From Candidatus Dormiibacter spiritus (GTDB taxonomy: Bacteria > Chloroflexota > Dormibacteria > Dormibacterales > Dormibacteraceae): a stretch of DNA of 64,000 nucleotides. The notes beneath the pieces were generated by a model. The model was not told the origin of the DNA, made no database searches, and was given only the letters and a program-made list of their open reading frames with translations. The stretch spans positions 1 to 64,000 of the forward strand of contig QHBT01000035.1 of assembly GCA_003244185.1 (NCBI GenBank). The letters run 5' to 3'. Below, piece by piece: positions 8,147-17,032 of the stretch (the stretch's first letter is position 1; the number at the start of each line of letters is the position of its first letter). A program made the position numbers and the translations under genes.

Positions 8147-9148
8147 TCAGGAAGGAAAGTCCTGGTGCACAAGCGCGTGAATGGCCGCCCAGTCACTTGG
8201 CAGCAGGACGTCCTCGCCACCGATATTCTCGCCGACCGTGTAGTTGAGCAGCGTCGTCTGTTTCACATCCTGGGTCTGGACCTTGGCGGCCACCGGCAGC
8301 AGGGCCCGGATGCGATCAAGGCTCAGATCAGTCTTCAGCTGCCCGTTGAAGGTGCTGGCGAGGTCAGGGATGTCCGCGGCGGTCAGACTCTTGGCCTTGG
8401 TTCGTAGAGCCAGCAGCACCTGCTGCTGGCGCACAGAGCGGCCGAAGTCACCCCGCAGGTCGCTATGGCGCGAGCGTACGTACTGCATGGCGTGGATGCC
8501 GTCAAGGTGTTGCGCCCCTGGCAGCACGGCGACGCGAGTGTAGCCGTAGGGATCGCTGGAGTGGATGTCGTCGGGGTAGTAGTCATCCAGCACGGGATTG
8601 CTGGTCACCAGGTCGACTCCGCCGACCATGTCGATCAGCTTGACCAGGCCTTCCAGGCCGATCCAGACATAGTTGTCGATCCGGACCTGGAAGTTCTGCT
8701 GCACAGTCGCCATGGCCAGCTTGGCGCCGCCAAAGGCGTAGGCCTTGTCGATCTTGGCAGTGCCGTTTTGGGGGATCGGCACGTAGAGGTCCCGAGCGAT
8801 CGAGAACATAGCCACCTTGTGCGTCGCCGGCTCAACCCGGACCAGGATCATGGATTGAGTGAGCACCTGGTTGGGGTCGAACTTGGCGTCGTTGTCGGAG
8901 CCGAGCAGGAGAACTGTGAAGGGCTGAAGGTTGCCGGAGACGTCGATCACGGGTGCGCTCGGCTGCGTGACCGAGCCGAGATTCGGCGGTCCGACGTCAG
9001 TGATCTGGCGAGCGGCCGCCAGCGCGGGCAGGAAGTAGGCTCCGGCTCCCGCCCCGCCGGCCAGTAGGAAGCCGATCAGCGTCAGGATCACGAAGCGGAC
9101 GGAGAGGAACCTTCCGGACTGATTGGGTCGGCTGGCGCGTTGTCTCAT
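8147..9148 (-). CDS. LytR-CpsA-Psr (LCP) family phosphotransferase
   Basis: LCP enzymes attach undecaprenyl-linked teichoic acid or polysaccharide chains to peptidoglycan outside the membrane. After a basic N-terminus and one transmembrane helix (FVILTLIGFLLAGGAGAGAYF) comes the LCP domain: LLLGSDND, then the pyrophosphate-binding arginines in SIARDLYVPIP and in YVRSRHSDLRGDFGRSVRQQQ, with the KIDKAYAFGG motif between them. The ATG at 9148 is preferred over an upstream in-frame start at 9175, because a hairpin (9166-9183) occupies the upstream bases. Which polymer it ligates is unknown. Confidence 0.9.
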   Translation of the reverse strand: MRQRASRPNQSGRFLSVRFVILTLIGFLLAGGAGAGAYFLPALAAARQITDVGPPNLGSVTQPSAPVIDVSGNLQPFTVLLLGSDNDAKFDPNQVLTQSMILVRVEPATHKVAMFSIARDLYVPIPQNGTAKIDKAYAFGGAKLAMATVQQNFQVRIDNYVWIGLEGLVKLIDMVGGVDLVTSNPVLDDYYPDDIHSSDPYGYTRVAVLPGAQHLDGIHAMQYVRSRHSDLRGDFGRSVRQQQVLLALRTKAKSLTAADIPDLASTFNGQLKTDLSLDRIRALLPVAAKVQTQDVKQTTLLNYTVGENIGGEDVLLPSDWAAIHALVHQDFPS

Positions 9149-9301
9149 GGCTTGGACGTGAGCTCGGCCAGCCACTGCTGGCCAGAGCCGGATGCGGACG
9201 ATCCTACAGCGGCTGCGGGGGCCAGAATCCTCATCAGAGTGTCAACGCCGAGCTAGAGCTGCGGCCGAAAGCCCCATCCGCACCTCTGGGATCTTGGCGT
9301 A

Positions 9302-9613
9302 TCACCGCATTGCCTCGCGCGCGATCCGGCCGGCGCCCAGCTGGAGGCAGATGGCGCCCCCGAACAGTGCCGCCGCCGGCGGTAGCACCCAGAGGAAACC
9401 GGTCTCCCGGCCCCGCATCAGGAGCAGGTAAGCGGCGCACATGACCAGCAGCGCCAGGTTGCAGCCGGCGACCAGTTTCAGCCAGCGTCGAACCGCGCCC
9501 AGGCGCGCCTCGGCGGGGCCGGCGAACGCAGGCTGCAGGACCCTGGCGTAGAGGAGGAATTGAACCGCCAGGCTGGCGAGGAACGCGAGGGCCGCCCCGA
9601 AGAGGAAGATCAG
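9302..9613 (-). CDS. Small three-helix membrane protein, unknown; probable CTG start
   Basis: A 103-codon frame follows rpmB by only 4 nt and encodes three strongly hydrophobic helices (LIFLFGAALAFLASLAVQ, LALLVMCAAYLLL and FLWVLPPAAALFGGAICLQ) separated by basic loops, the pattern of a real inner-membrane protein. No ATG, GTG or TTG lies upstream of the first helix in this frame; the CTG at 9613 is the most plausible start, possibly by re-initiation after the rpmB stop. I do not recognise a family. Without the first helix (start at a later ATG) it would be a much shorter product. Confidence 0.45.
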   Translation of the reverse strand: MIFLFGAALAFLASLAVQFLLYARVLQPAFAGPAEARLGAVRRWLKLVAGCNLALLVMCAAYLLLMRGRETGFLWVLPPAAALFGGAICLQLGAGRIAREAMR

Positions 9614-9617
9614 CCCT

Positions 9618-9806
9618 TCAGGGCCGCCCGGAAGTGCTCCGCCGAAGGCAGCGGGTGCACACGCGGGCCTTGACCAGCTTCCCGCCGATCAGCACGTGGC
9701 CGGTCTGCAGGTTGGGTAGGAACCGCCGGTTGGTCCGGAGCTTCGAGTGGCTGACATTGTGTCCATACTGCGGGCCCTTGCCGCAAAGTTCGCATTTCTG
9801 AGCCAT
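9618..9806 (-). CDS. rpmB: 50S ribosomal protein L28
   Basis: A 62-aa zinc-type L28. It starts [20 protein letters not shown], with CxxC at residues 5-8, and has a second cysteine pair, CTRC, near the C-terminus, which together would hold a structural zinc. The central [14 protein letters not shown] matches the rRNA-binding core. It is divergent from asp23 with about 100 bp between the two starts, an arrangement common in Gram-positive bacteria. Confidence 0.96.
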   Translation of the reverse strand: MAQKCELCGKGPQYGHNVSHSKLRTNRRFLPNLQTGHVLIGGKLVKARVCTRCLRRSTSGRP

Positions 9807-9904
9807 GATTTGGAAAGCGCTCCGCTGGGACCGGCCCACTCTTGCCCGGTCAGGACTGCCGGCTGGAAAGCACGCCAAGTCCATCACACTGGGAACGAAG
9901 GCGG

Positions 9905-9914
9905 ATTGTACCAT
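9905..9914. promoter_or_regulatory. Overlapping divergent -10 boxes for rpmB and asp23
   Basis: Reading minus, TACAAT (9910-9905) with a TTCAGG -35-like box 17 bp upstream (9933-9928) would give rpmB a leader of about 90 nt. Reading plus, TACCAT (9909-9914) lies 8 nt before the asp23 GTG, which would make that mRNA leaderless. The two boxes share two bases, so the two promoters would exclude one another. Confidence 0.45.
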
Positions 9915-9922
9915 AGGCGATC

Positions 9923-10327
9923 GTGAGCCTGAACCTGAGCGCCGGCGTCGAGAATCCGGCGCGCCCACTTAGCGCAGGTCGTCCAGCCGGCCGCATCGAG
10001 GTCTTTCCGGCAGTCGTGGCGGCGATCGCCGGACACGCCGCTGCCGGTTGCTACGGCGTGCGCGGCATGGCCGACCGGGGGCTGCGGGACGGCGTAGCGA
10101 CTCTTCTGCGGCGGGAGAACCTCCACCGGGGGGTTGACCTTCGAGAGGCGCCGGGGGGCGTGGCGGTGGACGTTTACGTGATAGTTCAGTACGGGGTCCG
10201 CATCACTGAGGTGGCCCACAACCTGCAGACGGCGGTTCGCTTCGAGTTGGAGCGAGCCACCGGCGTCTCGGTGGTCGAGGTGAACGTTTACGTCCAGGGG
10301 GTACACGGGGATAACTGGTCGGGATAG
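9923..10327 (+). CDS. Asp23/Gls24 family protein
   Basis: A 134-aa Asp23/Gls24 (DUF322) protein, related to Bacillus YloU. The domain is visible from [25 protein letters not shown] through [24 protein letters not shown] to the C-terminal [11 protein letters not shown] strand. Family members are cytoplasmic proteins connected with alkaline or envelope stress and, next to fakA, with fatty-acid and membrane homeostasis. It stands directly before fakA (14 nt) and divergent from rpmB, matching the yloU-yloV arrangement of Firmicutes. The GTG start at 9923 gives a protein without upstream ribosome-binding site. Confidence 0.9.
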   Translation: MSLNLSAGVENPARPLSAGRPAGRIEVFPAVVAAIAGHAAAGCYGVRGMADRGLRDGVATLLRRENLHRGVDLREAPGGVAVDVYVIVQYGVRITEVAHNLQTAVRFELERATGVSVVEVNVYVQGVHGDNWSG

Positions 10328-10340
10328 TGGCCGGCGGAAG

Positions 10341-11966
10341 GTGGTCGACGGCCCCCTGCTCAAGCAGGCGCTGCTCGGCAGTCTGGCGCGTCTTGTGGCG
10401 AAGCAGGAGGAGATCAACAGGCTGAACGTGTTCCCCGTGCCCGACGGGGACACGGGCACCAACATGCTCCTGACGCTCCAATCAGCTGTGGAGGATATCC
10501 GGGAGTCAAGCGCAACCGAAGTGTCCAAGATCGCTCGGATCGCCGCCCACGGCAGCCTGATGGGGGCTCGCGGCAACTCGGGGGTGATCCTTTCGCAGAT
10601 CTTCCGCGGCTTCGGCAACGCCGTTCAAGGCCACTCGGAACTGACCCCGGCTGAGCTGGCCGCAGCGTTCGAGGAAGCCGCCAACGCCGCCTACCGGGCA
10701 GTGATCAAGCCGACCGAGGGAACCATCCTGAGCGTCGCTCGGGAGGCGGGCCGGGCGGCCAAGGTCGCCGCCGACGAACCGGGCGCCACTGTGGCAAGGG
10801 TGATCGAGGCTGCCACGTCCGGAGCGCGCACGGCGGTCGAGCGGACCCCCAGCCAGCTGAGTGTCCTGCGCGAGGCCGGGGTGGTGGACGCAGGGGGCTA
10901 TGGCCTGCTTGTGATGCTGGAAGGCATGCTCCATTCCGTCGAGAAGACGGAGGCGGAGCTGGAAAGGCTGAGCGGTGTGCAACCGGCCGCCCAGGCCACG
11001 CTCGAACTGCCTCAAGAGGGCTGGGGTTACTGCACTGAATTCCTCATCCTGGGTGCCGACCTGGACGTGGCTGGCCTTCGCGCTGAGATCGCAGCCCTCG
11101 GCGATTCGGTTCTCGTGGTAGGTGACGAGTCGGCCGTCAAAGTGCACGTCCACACCGACGACCCGGCGCGCGTTCTGAGCCTGGCCGGCGCCCATGGCAA
11201 GATCGACCGGCTGAACGTGGGGGACATGTCGAGCCAGCACCGGCGGATCTTGGAGCAGGAAGTCAGCGGCGCGGACGAGAGCGCCGCCGCGCCCATGTCC
11301 ACCCGGCCCAACGGCGTCGGCTTGGTGGCGATCGCCTCGGGCGTTGGCCTGGCGGAGGTCATGCGAGGTCTGGGCGCTGACGCCATCGTCGAGGGGGGTC
11401 AGTCGATGAACCCCAGCACCGAGAACATGCTCACGGCTGTGGAGCAAGTGCCTTACCAGGAGGTGCTGCTGCTCCCCAACAACAAGAACGTCATCCTCGC
11501 CGCGCGCCAGGTTGCTGCCCTGACGGCCAAGCAGGTCCACGTTCTGCCGACCAGCACCGTGCCGCAGGGGGTGGCGGCGCTGGTCGCCTTTCACCCCGAC
11601 CGGACTGTGACGGAGAACGCGGCAGCCATGCAGGAGTCTGCGCAGCACGTGCAGACGATCGAGGTCACCCATGCCGTGCGCGACAGCCGCGCCAACGGAG
11701 TCGAGGTCAAGAAAGGCGACGTCATTGCGCTTATCAACGACAAGCTCCGGCACGCCGGCGGTGACTATGGGGCGGTAGTGGAAAGGGCGCTGGACGGCAT
11801 CGGAGCGCACGACTATGAGCTCGTCACCATCTATCGCGGCTCACAGGCAAGCGAGTCCGAAGTGAACCAGCTCTCCGAATCGATCCGGGGCCGCTTTCCC
11901 AGCCTGGAGGTCGAGCTGCAAGCCGGCGGCCAGGAACACTACCCCTTCATCCTCTCGGTCGAATAG
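10341..11966 (+). CDS. fakA: Fatty acid kinase catalytic subunit (DAK-type, YloV/FakA)
   Basis: FakA phosphorylates fatty acids presented by FakB, producing acyl phosphates for phospholipid synthesis. The N-terminal DhaL-type ATP-binding domain has the metal-binding aspartates in FPVPDGDTGTNM (near residue 33) and the GARGNSGVILSQI loop; the middle and C-terminal domains contain the VKVHVHTDDP segment typical of the family. At 541 aa it has full length. The GTG start follows asp23 by 14 nt, and fakB follows by 3 nt, so kinase and carrier are made together. Confidence 0.93.
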   Translation: MVDGPLLKQALLGSLARLVAKQEEINRLNVFPVPDGDTGTNMLLTLQSAVEDIRESSATEVSKIARIAAHGSLMGARGNSGVILSQIFRGFGNAVQGHSELTPAELAAAFEEAANAAYRAVIKPTEGTILSVAREAGRAAKVAADEPGATVARVIEAATSGARTAVERTPSQLSVLREAGVVDAGGYGLLVMLEGMLHSVEKTEAELERLSGVQPAAQATLELPQEGWGYCTEFLILGADLDVAGLRAEIAALGDSVLVVGDESAVKVHVHTDDPARVLSLAGAHGKIDRLNVGDMSSQHRRILEQEVSGADESAAAPMSTRPNGVGLVAIASGVGLAEVMRGLGADAIVEGGQSMNPSTENMLTAVEQVPYQEVLLLPNNKNVILAARQVAALTAKQVHVLPTSTVPQGVAALVAFHPDRTVTENAAAMQESAQHVQTIEVTHAVRDSRANGVEVKKGDVIALINDKLRHAGGDYGAVVERALDGIGAHDYELVTIYRGSQASESEVNQLSESIRGRFPSLEVELQAGGQEHYPFILSVE

Positions 11967-11969
11967 CGC

Positions 11970-12803
11970 TTGGGCGCCGGCTCTCGTTTTCGGGTAGTCA
12001 CAGACTCGACCGCCGACGTCCCACTGCAGTGGATCGAGCGCTACGGGATCAGCGTCGTCCCGCTGACAGTGCTCTTCGGCCGGGAGCCCTTCCGTGACCG
12101 GGTGGACCTGACCGACGCGCAGTTCTTCGCGCGCCTCAAGACCGCCGACCGGCTGCCCACCACCTCGGCTCCTTCCCCGGGAGCGTTTGCCGAGCTCTAT
12201 CAAAGCTTGAGCAGTGAATGCGAGGGCATCATCTCCATCCACATCGGGGGCACCCTCTCCGGCACGACCGAAGCCGCCCGGTTGGGCGCCGCCGGCCTGG
12301 ATGGCTTTCCTGTCCACGTGATCGATTCGGGCTCGGTGACGATGACTGTCGGCTTTCTGGCCCAGGTGGCTGCCGAAGCGCCGGATCTGGACCAGGCGCT
12401 GCAGCGAGTGCGGGAGCGCCTCGGCCGGCAGAAGGTTCTGGCCTTGCTCGACACGCTGCGCTACATCGAGCTGGGCGGTCGGGTGAGCCGCGCCCAGGCA
12501 ATGCTGGGCACGATGCTCGACCTGAAGCCGATCCTCTCCCTCCAAGAGGGGGAGATCAAGAGCGTCGATAGAGTGCGCACGCGCGGCAAGGCCCTGATGA
12601 GGCTGCTGCAGCTGTTGAGACAGGATCTACCGATCGAGCGACTGGCGGTCATGCACGCGCAGGCCCCGGCGGACGCGGAACGCCTGCGCGAGGAGCTGGC
12701 ACAGGAGCTGCCGGAGGTGGAGGTGGTGATCGGCCAGATCGGCTGCGTGCTCGGCACCCACACCGGGCCCGGAGCTGTGGGGTTCGCCTACCTCACTGCC
12801 TGA
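11970..12803 (+). CDS. fakB: Fatty acid-binding protein of the DegV family (FakB)
   Basis: Carries the fatty acid whose carboxylate FakA phosphorylates. DegV signatures are present: VVTDSTADVP at the N-terminus, the lipid-contacting TSAPSPGAF, HIGGTLSGTTEAA and the C-terminal THTGPGAVG. The 277-aa length is usual. A TTG start lies 3 nt after the fakA stop. Function as FakB rests on the family and on the adjacent fakA; chain preference cannot be read from the sequence. Confidence 0.9.
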   Translation: MGAGSRFRVVTDSTADVPLQWIERYGISVVPLTVLFGREPFRDRVDLTDAQFFARLKTADRLPTTSAPSPGAFAELYQSLSSECEGIISIHIGGTLSGTTEAARLGAAGLDGFPVHVIDSGSVTMTVGFLAQVAAEAPDLDQALQRVRERLGRQKVLALLDTLRYIELGGRVSRAQAMLGTMLDLKPILSLQEGEIKSVDRVRTRGKALMRLLQLLRQDLPIERLAVMHAQAPADAERLREELAQELPEVEVVIGQIGCVLGTHTGPGAVGFAYLTA

Positions 12804-12850
12804 CAGCCGGGACGGCGGCGGGCGAATCCGGTCCTCGTCCTGCCAAGCGA

Positions 12851-12889
12851 AGCAGGCTCAACCACCTCGGCCTCACTGGGCAGCCTGCT
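12851..12889 (+). terminator. Possible terminator stem after fakB
   Basis: A perfect 8-bp inverted repeat (agcaggct 12851-12858, agcctgct 12882-12889) with a 23-nt loop lies 48 nt past the fakB stop. No T-run follows, so this would be a weak or factor-aided terminator. I see nothing else definite in the 12804-13009 spacer. Confidence 0.3.
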
Positions 12890-13009
12890 GAAGGGAGGGC
12901 GACAAGGACGCTCCGCGAAATCGCCGACGATGGTGGCCATGAGGCGGTCCGACGGGAGAGGGTTCGGGCTGAGCGAGGTGAGAGGTGTCGACCCGTTCTC
13001 CAGCCTGCC

Positions 13010-14446
13010 TTGGGGCAGCGGGGAGCGCCGTCGCTGACTGCCTCCCCGTCGGCTGCGGAGCGCTCAGAGCGCCTGCCCTGGCGGCTCGTGGGCAGCGTGC
13101 TGGTGGGCACTCTGCTCAATCCGCTCAACTCATCCATGATAGCTGTAGCCCTGCTCAGCCTCGGCCGGAGCTTCGGCGTCAGCATCGCGACAGCCACGTG
13201 GCTCGTCTCCGGCTTCTACCTCGGGGGAGCCATCGGCATGCCGCTGATGGGCAGGCTTGCCGACCTCTTCGGGCCTCGGCGCATCTTCAGTCTGGGCCTG
13301 GTCTTGGTGGGCCTGACGGGTGCCGCGGCGCCGCTGGCTCCCTCGTTCGGCTGGTTGCTGGCCATTCGTGTAGCTCAGGCCTTCGGCACCGCGACAGCCT
13401 ATCCGGCAGGACTCGCCATCATGCGGGCCCAGGATCGGCGGGATCGCCCACCTGTGGCTGCGCTCGGCGCCCTGGCGGTGGCCGCCTCGGTGAGCGCAGC
13501 GCTGGGTCCGATCCTCGGGGGGAGCCTGATCGCGTTGGCCGGCTGGCCGGCGATCTTCCTGGTCAACGTTCCCATCACCGCACTCGGACTGGTTCTGACC
13601 CGGGTCTGGCTGCCGCCCGATCCGGCTGAGCGATACGGGAGCGGTGTGGCCTCAGAGAGGCGGGGAGCACTGCGGTCGCTCGACATTCCGGGAGTTGTAC
13701 TGTTCAGCGTCTTTCTCACGAGCTTGCTCGGCTTTCTCCTCTCCCTCTCAGGGCGGCGTCTGTGGCAGTTACTCATCCTTGCTGTCCCGGCGGCGATTCT
13801 GCTGCTTTGGCGCGAGCGGCGGGTGGGCGCTCCCTTCCTCGACCTTCGGCTTCTGGCGGCCAACCGTTCGCTGGTCGGCGTCTACGTCCAGTTCGCTGCT
13901 GTGAACCTCGTTTTCTATTCCGTCTTCTTCGGCCTGCCGCTCTGGCTGGAGGAGACGCGGCGCCTGGCTCCCGAAACTGTCGGACTCATCCTGCTGCCGG
14001 TTGCCGGCGTGGGAGTGCTGGCGACACCTGTTGCCGGCCGCCTGATCGCCCGGTCGGGACCCAGGCCAGCGCTGATCGCGGGTGCCAGCCTGCTTCTGGG
14101 CGGCTCGCTCCTGCTGCTTTTCTTCGGGCCCTCCACACCGCTGGCTGTACTGCTGCTCGTCGGGGCTGTCCTCGGGGTTCCCAACGGGTTCAACAATCTC
14201 GGTCTGCAAGCGGTGTTGTACAGGGCCGCGCCGGCTGCCCAGATCGGCGCCGCAGGAGGCCTGTTCCAGACCTTCCGCTACCTTGGCGCCACTCTGTCGA
14301 CGGTCACCATCGGGCTGGTCTTCGGGAGCGGCGCCAGCAGCGAAGGCCTGCACACGCTGGCCCTGGTCATCGCCGCAGTGAGCCTGCTGCTCGTGCTGAC
14401 CAGCGTCTGGGCGCGCCGCGAGCCCGCTGTGGCCCAGCGCGACTGA
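13010..14446 (+). CDS. MFS transporter, DHA2-like (about 14 transmembrane helices)
   Basis: A major facilitator exporter of 478 aa. The N-terminal half has the motif A-type loop GRLADLFGPRRIF between helices 2 and 3, and a motif C-like glycine-rich segment, ALGPILGGSLIAL. About 14 hydrophobic segments fit the drug:H+ antiporter-2 group, whose known members export drugs, dyes or lipids. The substrate is unknown. The start is uncertain: the TTG at 13010 gives about 25 polar residues before helix 1 (LVGSVLVGTLLNPLNSSMIAV). No regulator gene adjoins it. Confidence 0.82.
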   Translation: MGQRGAPSLTASPSAAERSERLPWRLVGSVLVGTLLNPLNSSMIAVALLSLGRSFGVSIATATWLVSGFYLGGAIGMPLMGRLADLFGPRRIFSLGLVLVGLTGAAAPLAPSFGWLLAIRVAQAFGTATAYPAGLAIMRAQDRRDRPPVAALGALAVAASVSAALGPILGGSLIALAGWPAIFLVNVPITALGLVLTRVWLPPDPAERYGSGVASERRGALRSLDIPGVVLFSVFLTSLLGFLLSLSGRRLWQLLILAVPAAILLLWRERRVGAPFLDLRLLAANRSLVGVYVQFAAVNLVFYSVFFGLPLWLEETRRLAPETVGLILLPVAGVGVLATPVAGRLIARSGPRPALIAGASLLLGGSLLLLFFGPSTPLAVLLLVGAVLGVPNGFNNLGLQAVLYRAAPAAQIGAAGGLFQTFRYLGATLSTVTIGLVFGSGASSEGLHTLALVIAAVSLLLVLTSVWARREPAVAQRD

Positions 14447-14479
14447 GTGCCTGCGAGCTGTCCCTTGGAGGGGTGACGC

Positions 14480-14905
14480 TTAGGCGAGGCTGGCCGAGAG
14501 GCTGATCGGAACTCCTGCCAGGGCCTTGGATACAGGACAGTTGGCCTTGGCCCCGTCGGCGGCTTCCTGGAAGCCGTCGGCGTTCAGGCCCGGCACCCGC
14601 CCGCGCACAGTCAGGTGGATTCCCGTGATGCCGGTGCCGGGCTGAAAGCTCACTTGCGCGGTGGTCTCCAGCTTCTCGGCCGGATGGCCCGAATTACCCA
14701 GCCCGAATGACAGTGCCATAGCAAAGCAGCTGGCGTGGGCGGCCGCGATCAGTTCTTCCGGGCCGGTGCCGGTGTCGCGGGTCTCGGCCCGCTGCCGCCA
14801 GGTGAGGGGCAGCTCGGGGAAGGTTCCGCTGGCCGGGCGAACAGTGCCGCGGCCGTCCATCAGCGTTCCCTCCCAGACTGCGCTCGCTGTGCTTTCAACT
14901 GCCAT
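14480..14905 (-). CDS. OsmC family peroxidase
   Basis: OsmC/Ohr proteins reduce organic hydroperoxides with a pair of cysteines. Both are visible: HASCFAMALS near residue 59 and ANCPVSKAL near residue 121. Sequence around ELIAAAHASC, with the preceding TGTGPEELI, fits the OsmC rather than the Ohr branch. It is 141 aa, normal. GAGGAG lies a few bases upstream of the ATG, so this gene has a conventional ribosome-binding site. Convergent with the MFS gene; 33 bp separate them. Confidence 0.88.
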   Translation of the reverse strand: MAVESTASAVWEGTLMDGRGTVRPASGTFPELPLTWRQRAETRDTGTGPEELIAAAHASCFAMALSFGLGNSGHPAEKLETTAQVSFQPGTGITGIHLTVRGRVPGLNADGFQEAADGAKANCPVSKALAGVPISLSASLA

Positions 14906-14967
14906 GCTCTCGGTCTCCTCTGGTAGCTAACTCTTTCAGCCCGTCTCTGAGCGAGCGTGCCCTCACC

Positions 14968-16980
14968 TTACTCACCAGCCGGAGCCGCGGCCGGTGACCG
15001 CAGCTTCAAAGCCAGGAAGGTCCAGACGTCTGCCTCTTCCTCCACCAGCTTCGACACGGGCTTGCCCTGGCCATGACCTGCGCGCTCTTCCACCCGAAGC
15101 CAGGCCTGAGCGCCGGCGCTCTGGAGGCGGGCTGTCATCTTCAGCGCGTGCATCGGATCGACCCGAGAATCCTCCTCTGCCGTGAGAAAGAGCGCAGCCG
15201 GGTACTGCGCCCCCTCGCGCACTTGGTGATAGGGGCTGTAAGCGTGGAGCCACCGAAACTGCTCAGGATCGCCGGCGCTGCCGTACTCGGCTGCCCAGAG
15301 CCGAGCCACCCGAAACCGCTCGTAGCGGATCATGTCGAGCAGAGGCACGCGGCAGACGACCGCGCCAAAGAGGTCAGGCCGCTGGGTCATCGCCGCCCCC
15401 ACGAGCAGGCCGCCGTTGCTCCCGCCCATGATGCCCAGCTCAGCGGGGCTGCACAGCCCTTGGCTGATCAGCCATTCGGCTGCCGCTAGGAAATCGTCAA
15501 AAACGTTCTGCTTCTGTTCCAACCGGCCGGCGCGGTGCCAGGCCTCACCGAATTCGCCACCGCCCCGAAGCGTCGCCACAGCGACGAGACCACCTGAATC
15601 CAGAAAGGGGACGATCGAGGGCCACCATTGCGGGGTGCGGCTGACGTTGAAGCCGCCATAGCCGGTCAGCAGCACCTGCCCGCGGCCACTTCGCCGCCCG
15701 ATCAGGAACACTGGCAGCCGCGTCCCGTCCGCGGACCGCAACCGCTCCTGCCGCACAGGGTGGTCGAGCAGCGGCACCGGAAGCTCAGCCAGGAGATGAC
15801 CGCTGGCGGCCTCGATCACGCGGGGCGGGCTTAGGAAGCTCTCGACGGTGACAGGCACGCAGGGGGAGCTGTGGTGAGCGCCGAGCCCGCTCACAGTTGA
15901 GAGGTCAGGCAGCTGCAGCGCTCTCTCCCAGGCGCCGTCGAGTCGGTGCAGCGAAAGCCGCGATGCGGCGTCGACCAGGTAATGGAGGATCAGGGCGCTG
16001 CGGGCGAAGGCCGCTTCCAGCAGCACGTGCTCCGACTCCGCCACCAACTCCTGCCAGGCTTCGAGGTCCGGCCGCTCGGGATCGATGTCGACCAACCTGT
16101 AATTCGGCGCGGCCAGATTCGTCAGGCCCACCAACCGGTTTCCCTCGAACCAGGCATGCAGCCGATGCGGGAGATCTCTGAAGATGGGCAGAAACTCGCC
16201 GCCCCCGTCGCGCAGGAAGACCTGGTTGCGGTCCCAACCCTGCTGCACCTCGATCACTGTCCAGCGGCCATCGGCCGAAATCGAGATCGAGGCAGGGTAA
16301 TCAGTGGCCGCGAGCGATTCGCCGAAGACCCTGACATCCTGCTCAGCGACATTGCCCAACATGTGCCGCCAGACGTGCCGGTGGTAGTGCTCCTCACCGG
16401 CGGCCACGCTGCCCGGCGCCGGATAGCGGGTGTAGAGGAGGGCCGCCGAGCCAGGCTCGAAGCAGACAGCTGCGAGCTTGCAGTGCGGGATACTGTCCGG
16501 CAGCCAGCGGCCGCCGGCCGTCTCCAGCAGGTGCAGCCTCGAATCCTCCGAGCCTCCCTCCGAGATCCCGAAGCAGACCAGAGAGCCGTCCTCAGACGGT
16601 GCCCACCAGTCCAGGCTGCTCGTGTGGTCGGGGGTCAGCGGCGCGGGGTCGACCAAGCAGCGTTCAACGCCGCTCCCGTCCATCACGTAGAGAGAAGCCT
16701 GGTCCTGGCCGGCGTGTCGGCGGGTGAAGAACCGCTGCTCGCCCCGCATCACTGAGCGGCCGAGAGCCCCCAGGGAATGCAGCTCCTGCAGACGGTTTGC
16801 CAGCTCGGCTCGGCGCGGACTGGCGTCTAGCAGCTCGCGAGTGCACCGGTTCTGCTCCGCCACCCAGCTCCGAACCTTGGGGTCAGAGCCTGCCTCGAGG
16901 TGTCGAAAGTGGTCGCTGACGGTTACGCCATGGATCACTTCAGCGGCTTCACGGCCAGTCTTGCCGGTCGGAGCAGCCAT
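14968..16980 (-). CDS. Prolyl oligopeptidase family serine peptidase (S9A)
   Basis: A 670-aa prolyl-oligopeptidase-type enzyme that should cleave short peptides after proline in the cytoplasm; no signal peptide is seen. The N-terminal segment (VSDHFRHLEAGSDPKVRSWVAEQN) matches the family's entry helix, the middle forms a seven-bladed propeller, and the C-terminal alpha/beta hydrolase domain has the nucleophile in GIMGGSNGGLL, the aspartate in EEDSRVDPMHA and the histidine in RAGHGQGKP. It is divergent from recG, with a promoter reading toward it just upstream. Confidence 0.9.
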   Translation of the reverse strand: MAAPTGKTGREAAEVIHGVTVSDHFRHLEAGSDPKVRSWVAEQNRCTRELLDASPRRAELANRLQELHSLGALGRSVMRGEQRFFTRRHAGQDQASLYVMDGSGVERCLVDPAPLTPDHTSSLDWWAPSEDGSLVCFGISEGGSEDSRLHLLETAGGRWLPDSIPHCKLAAVCFEPGSAALLYTRYPAPGSVAAGEEHYHRHVWRHMLGNVAEQDVRVFGESLAATDYPASISISADGRWTVIEVQQGWDRNQVFLRDGGGEFLPIFRDLPHRLHAWFEGNRLVGLTNLAAPNYRLVDIDPERPDLEAWQELVAESEHVLLEAAFARSALILHYLVDAASRLSLHRLDGAWERALQLPDLSTVSGLGAHHSSPCVPVTVESFLSPPRVIEAASGHLLAELPVPLLDHPVRQERLRSADGTRLPVFLIGRRSGRGQVLLTGYGGFNVSRTPQWWPSIVPFLDSGGLVAVATLRGGGEFGEAWHRAGRLEQKQNVFDDFLAAAEWLISQGLCSPAELGIMGGSNGGLLVGAAMTQRPDLFGAVVCRVPLLDMIRYERFRVARLWAAEYGSAGDPEQFRWLHAYSPYHQVREGAQYPAALFLTAEEDSRVDPMHALKMTARLQSAGAQAWLRVEERAGHGQGKPVSKLVEEEADVWTFLALKLRSPAAAPAGE

Positions 16981-16988
16981 GATGTCCG

Positions 16989-17017
16989 ATCCTAGTTGTA
17001 CTGTGCCGACGAATCAA
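16989..17017 (-). promoter_or_regulatory. Promoter of the prolyl oligopeptidase gene, leaderless spacing
   Basis: On the minus strand, TTGATT (17017-17012) and TAGGAT (16994-16989) are separated by 17 bp, a good sigma-70-type pair. The -10 box ends 8 nt before the ATG at 16980, so transcription would start at or next to the start codon, and no Shine-Dalgarno sequence is present. Confidence 0.6.
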
Positions 17018-17032
17018 TCCGGAGGGAACGTG

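Noticed and set aside
10506-11810. A 434-codon minus-strand frame opposite fakA
   Set aside because: Shadow of a clear FakA gene; no signature of its own.
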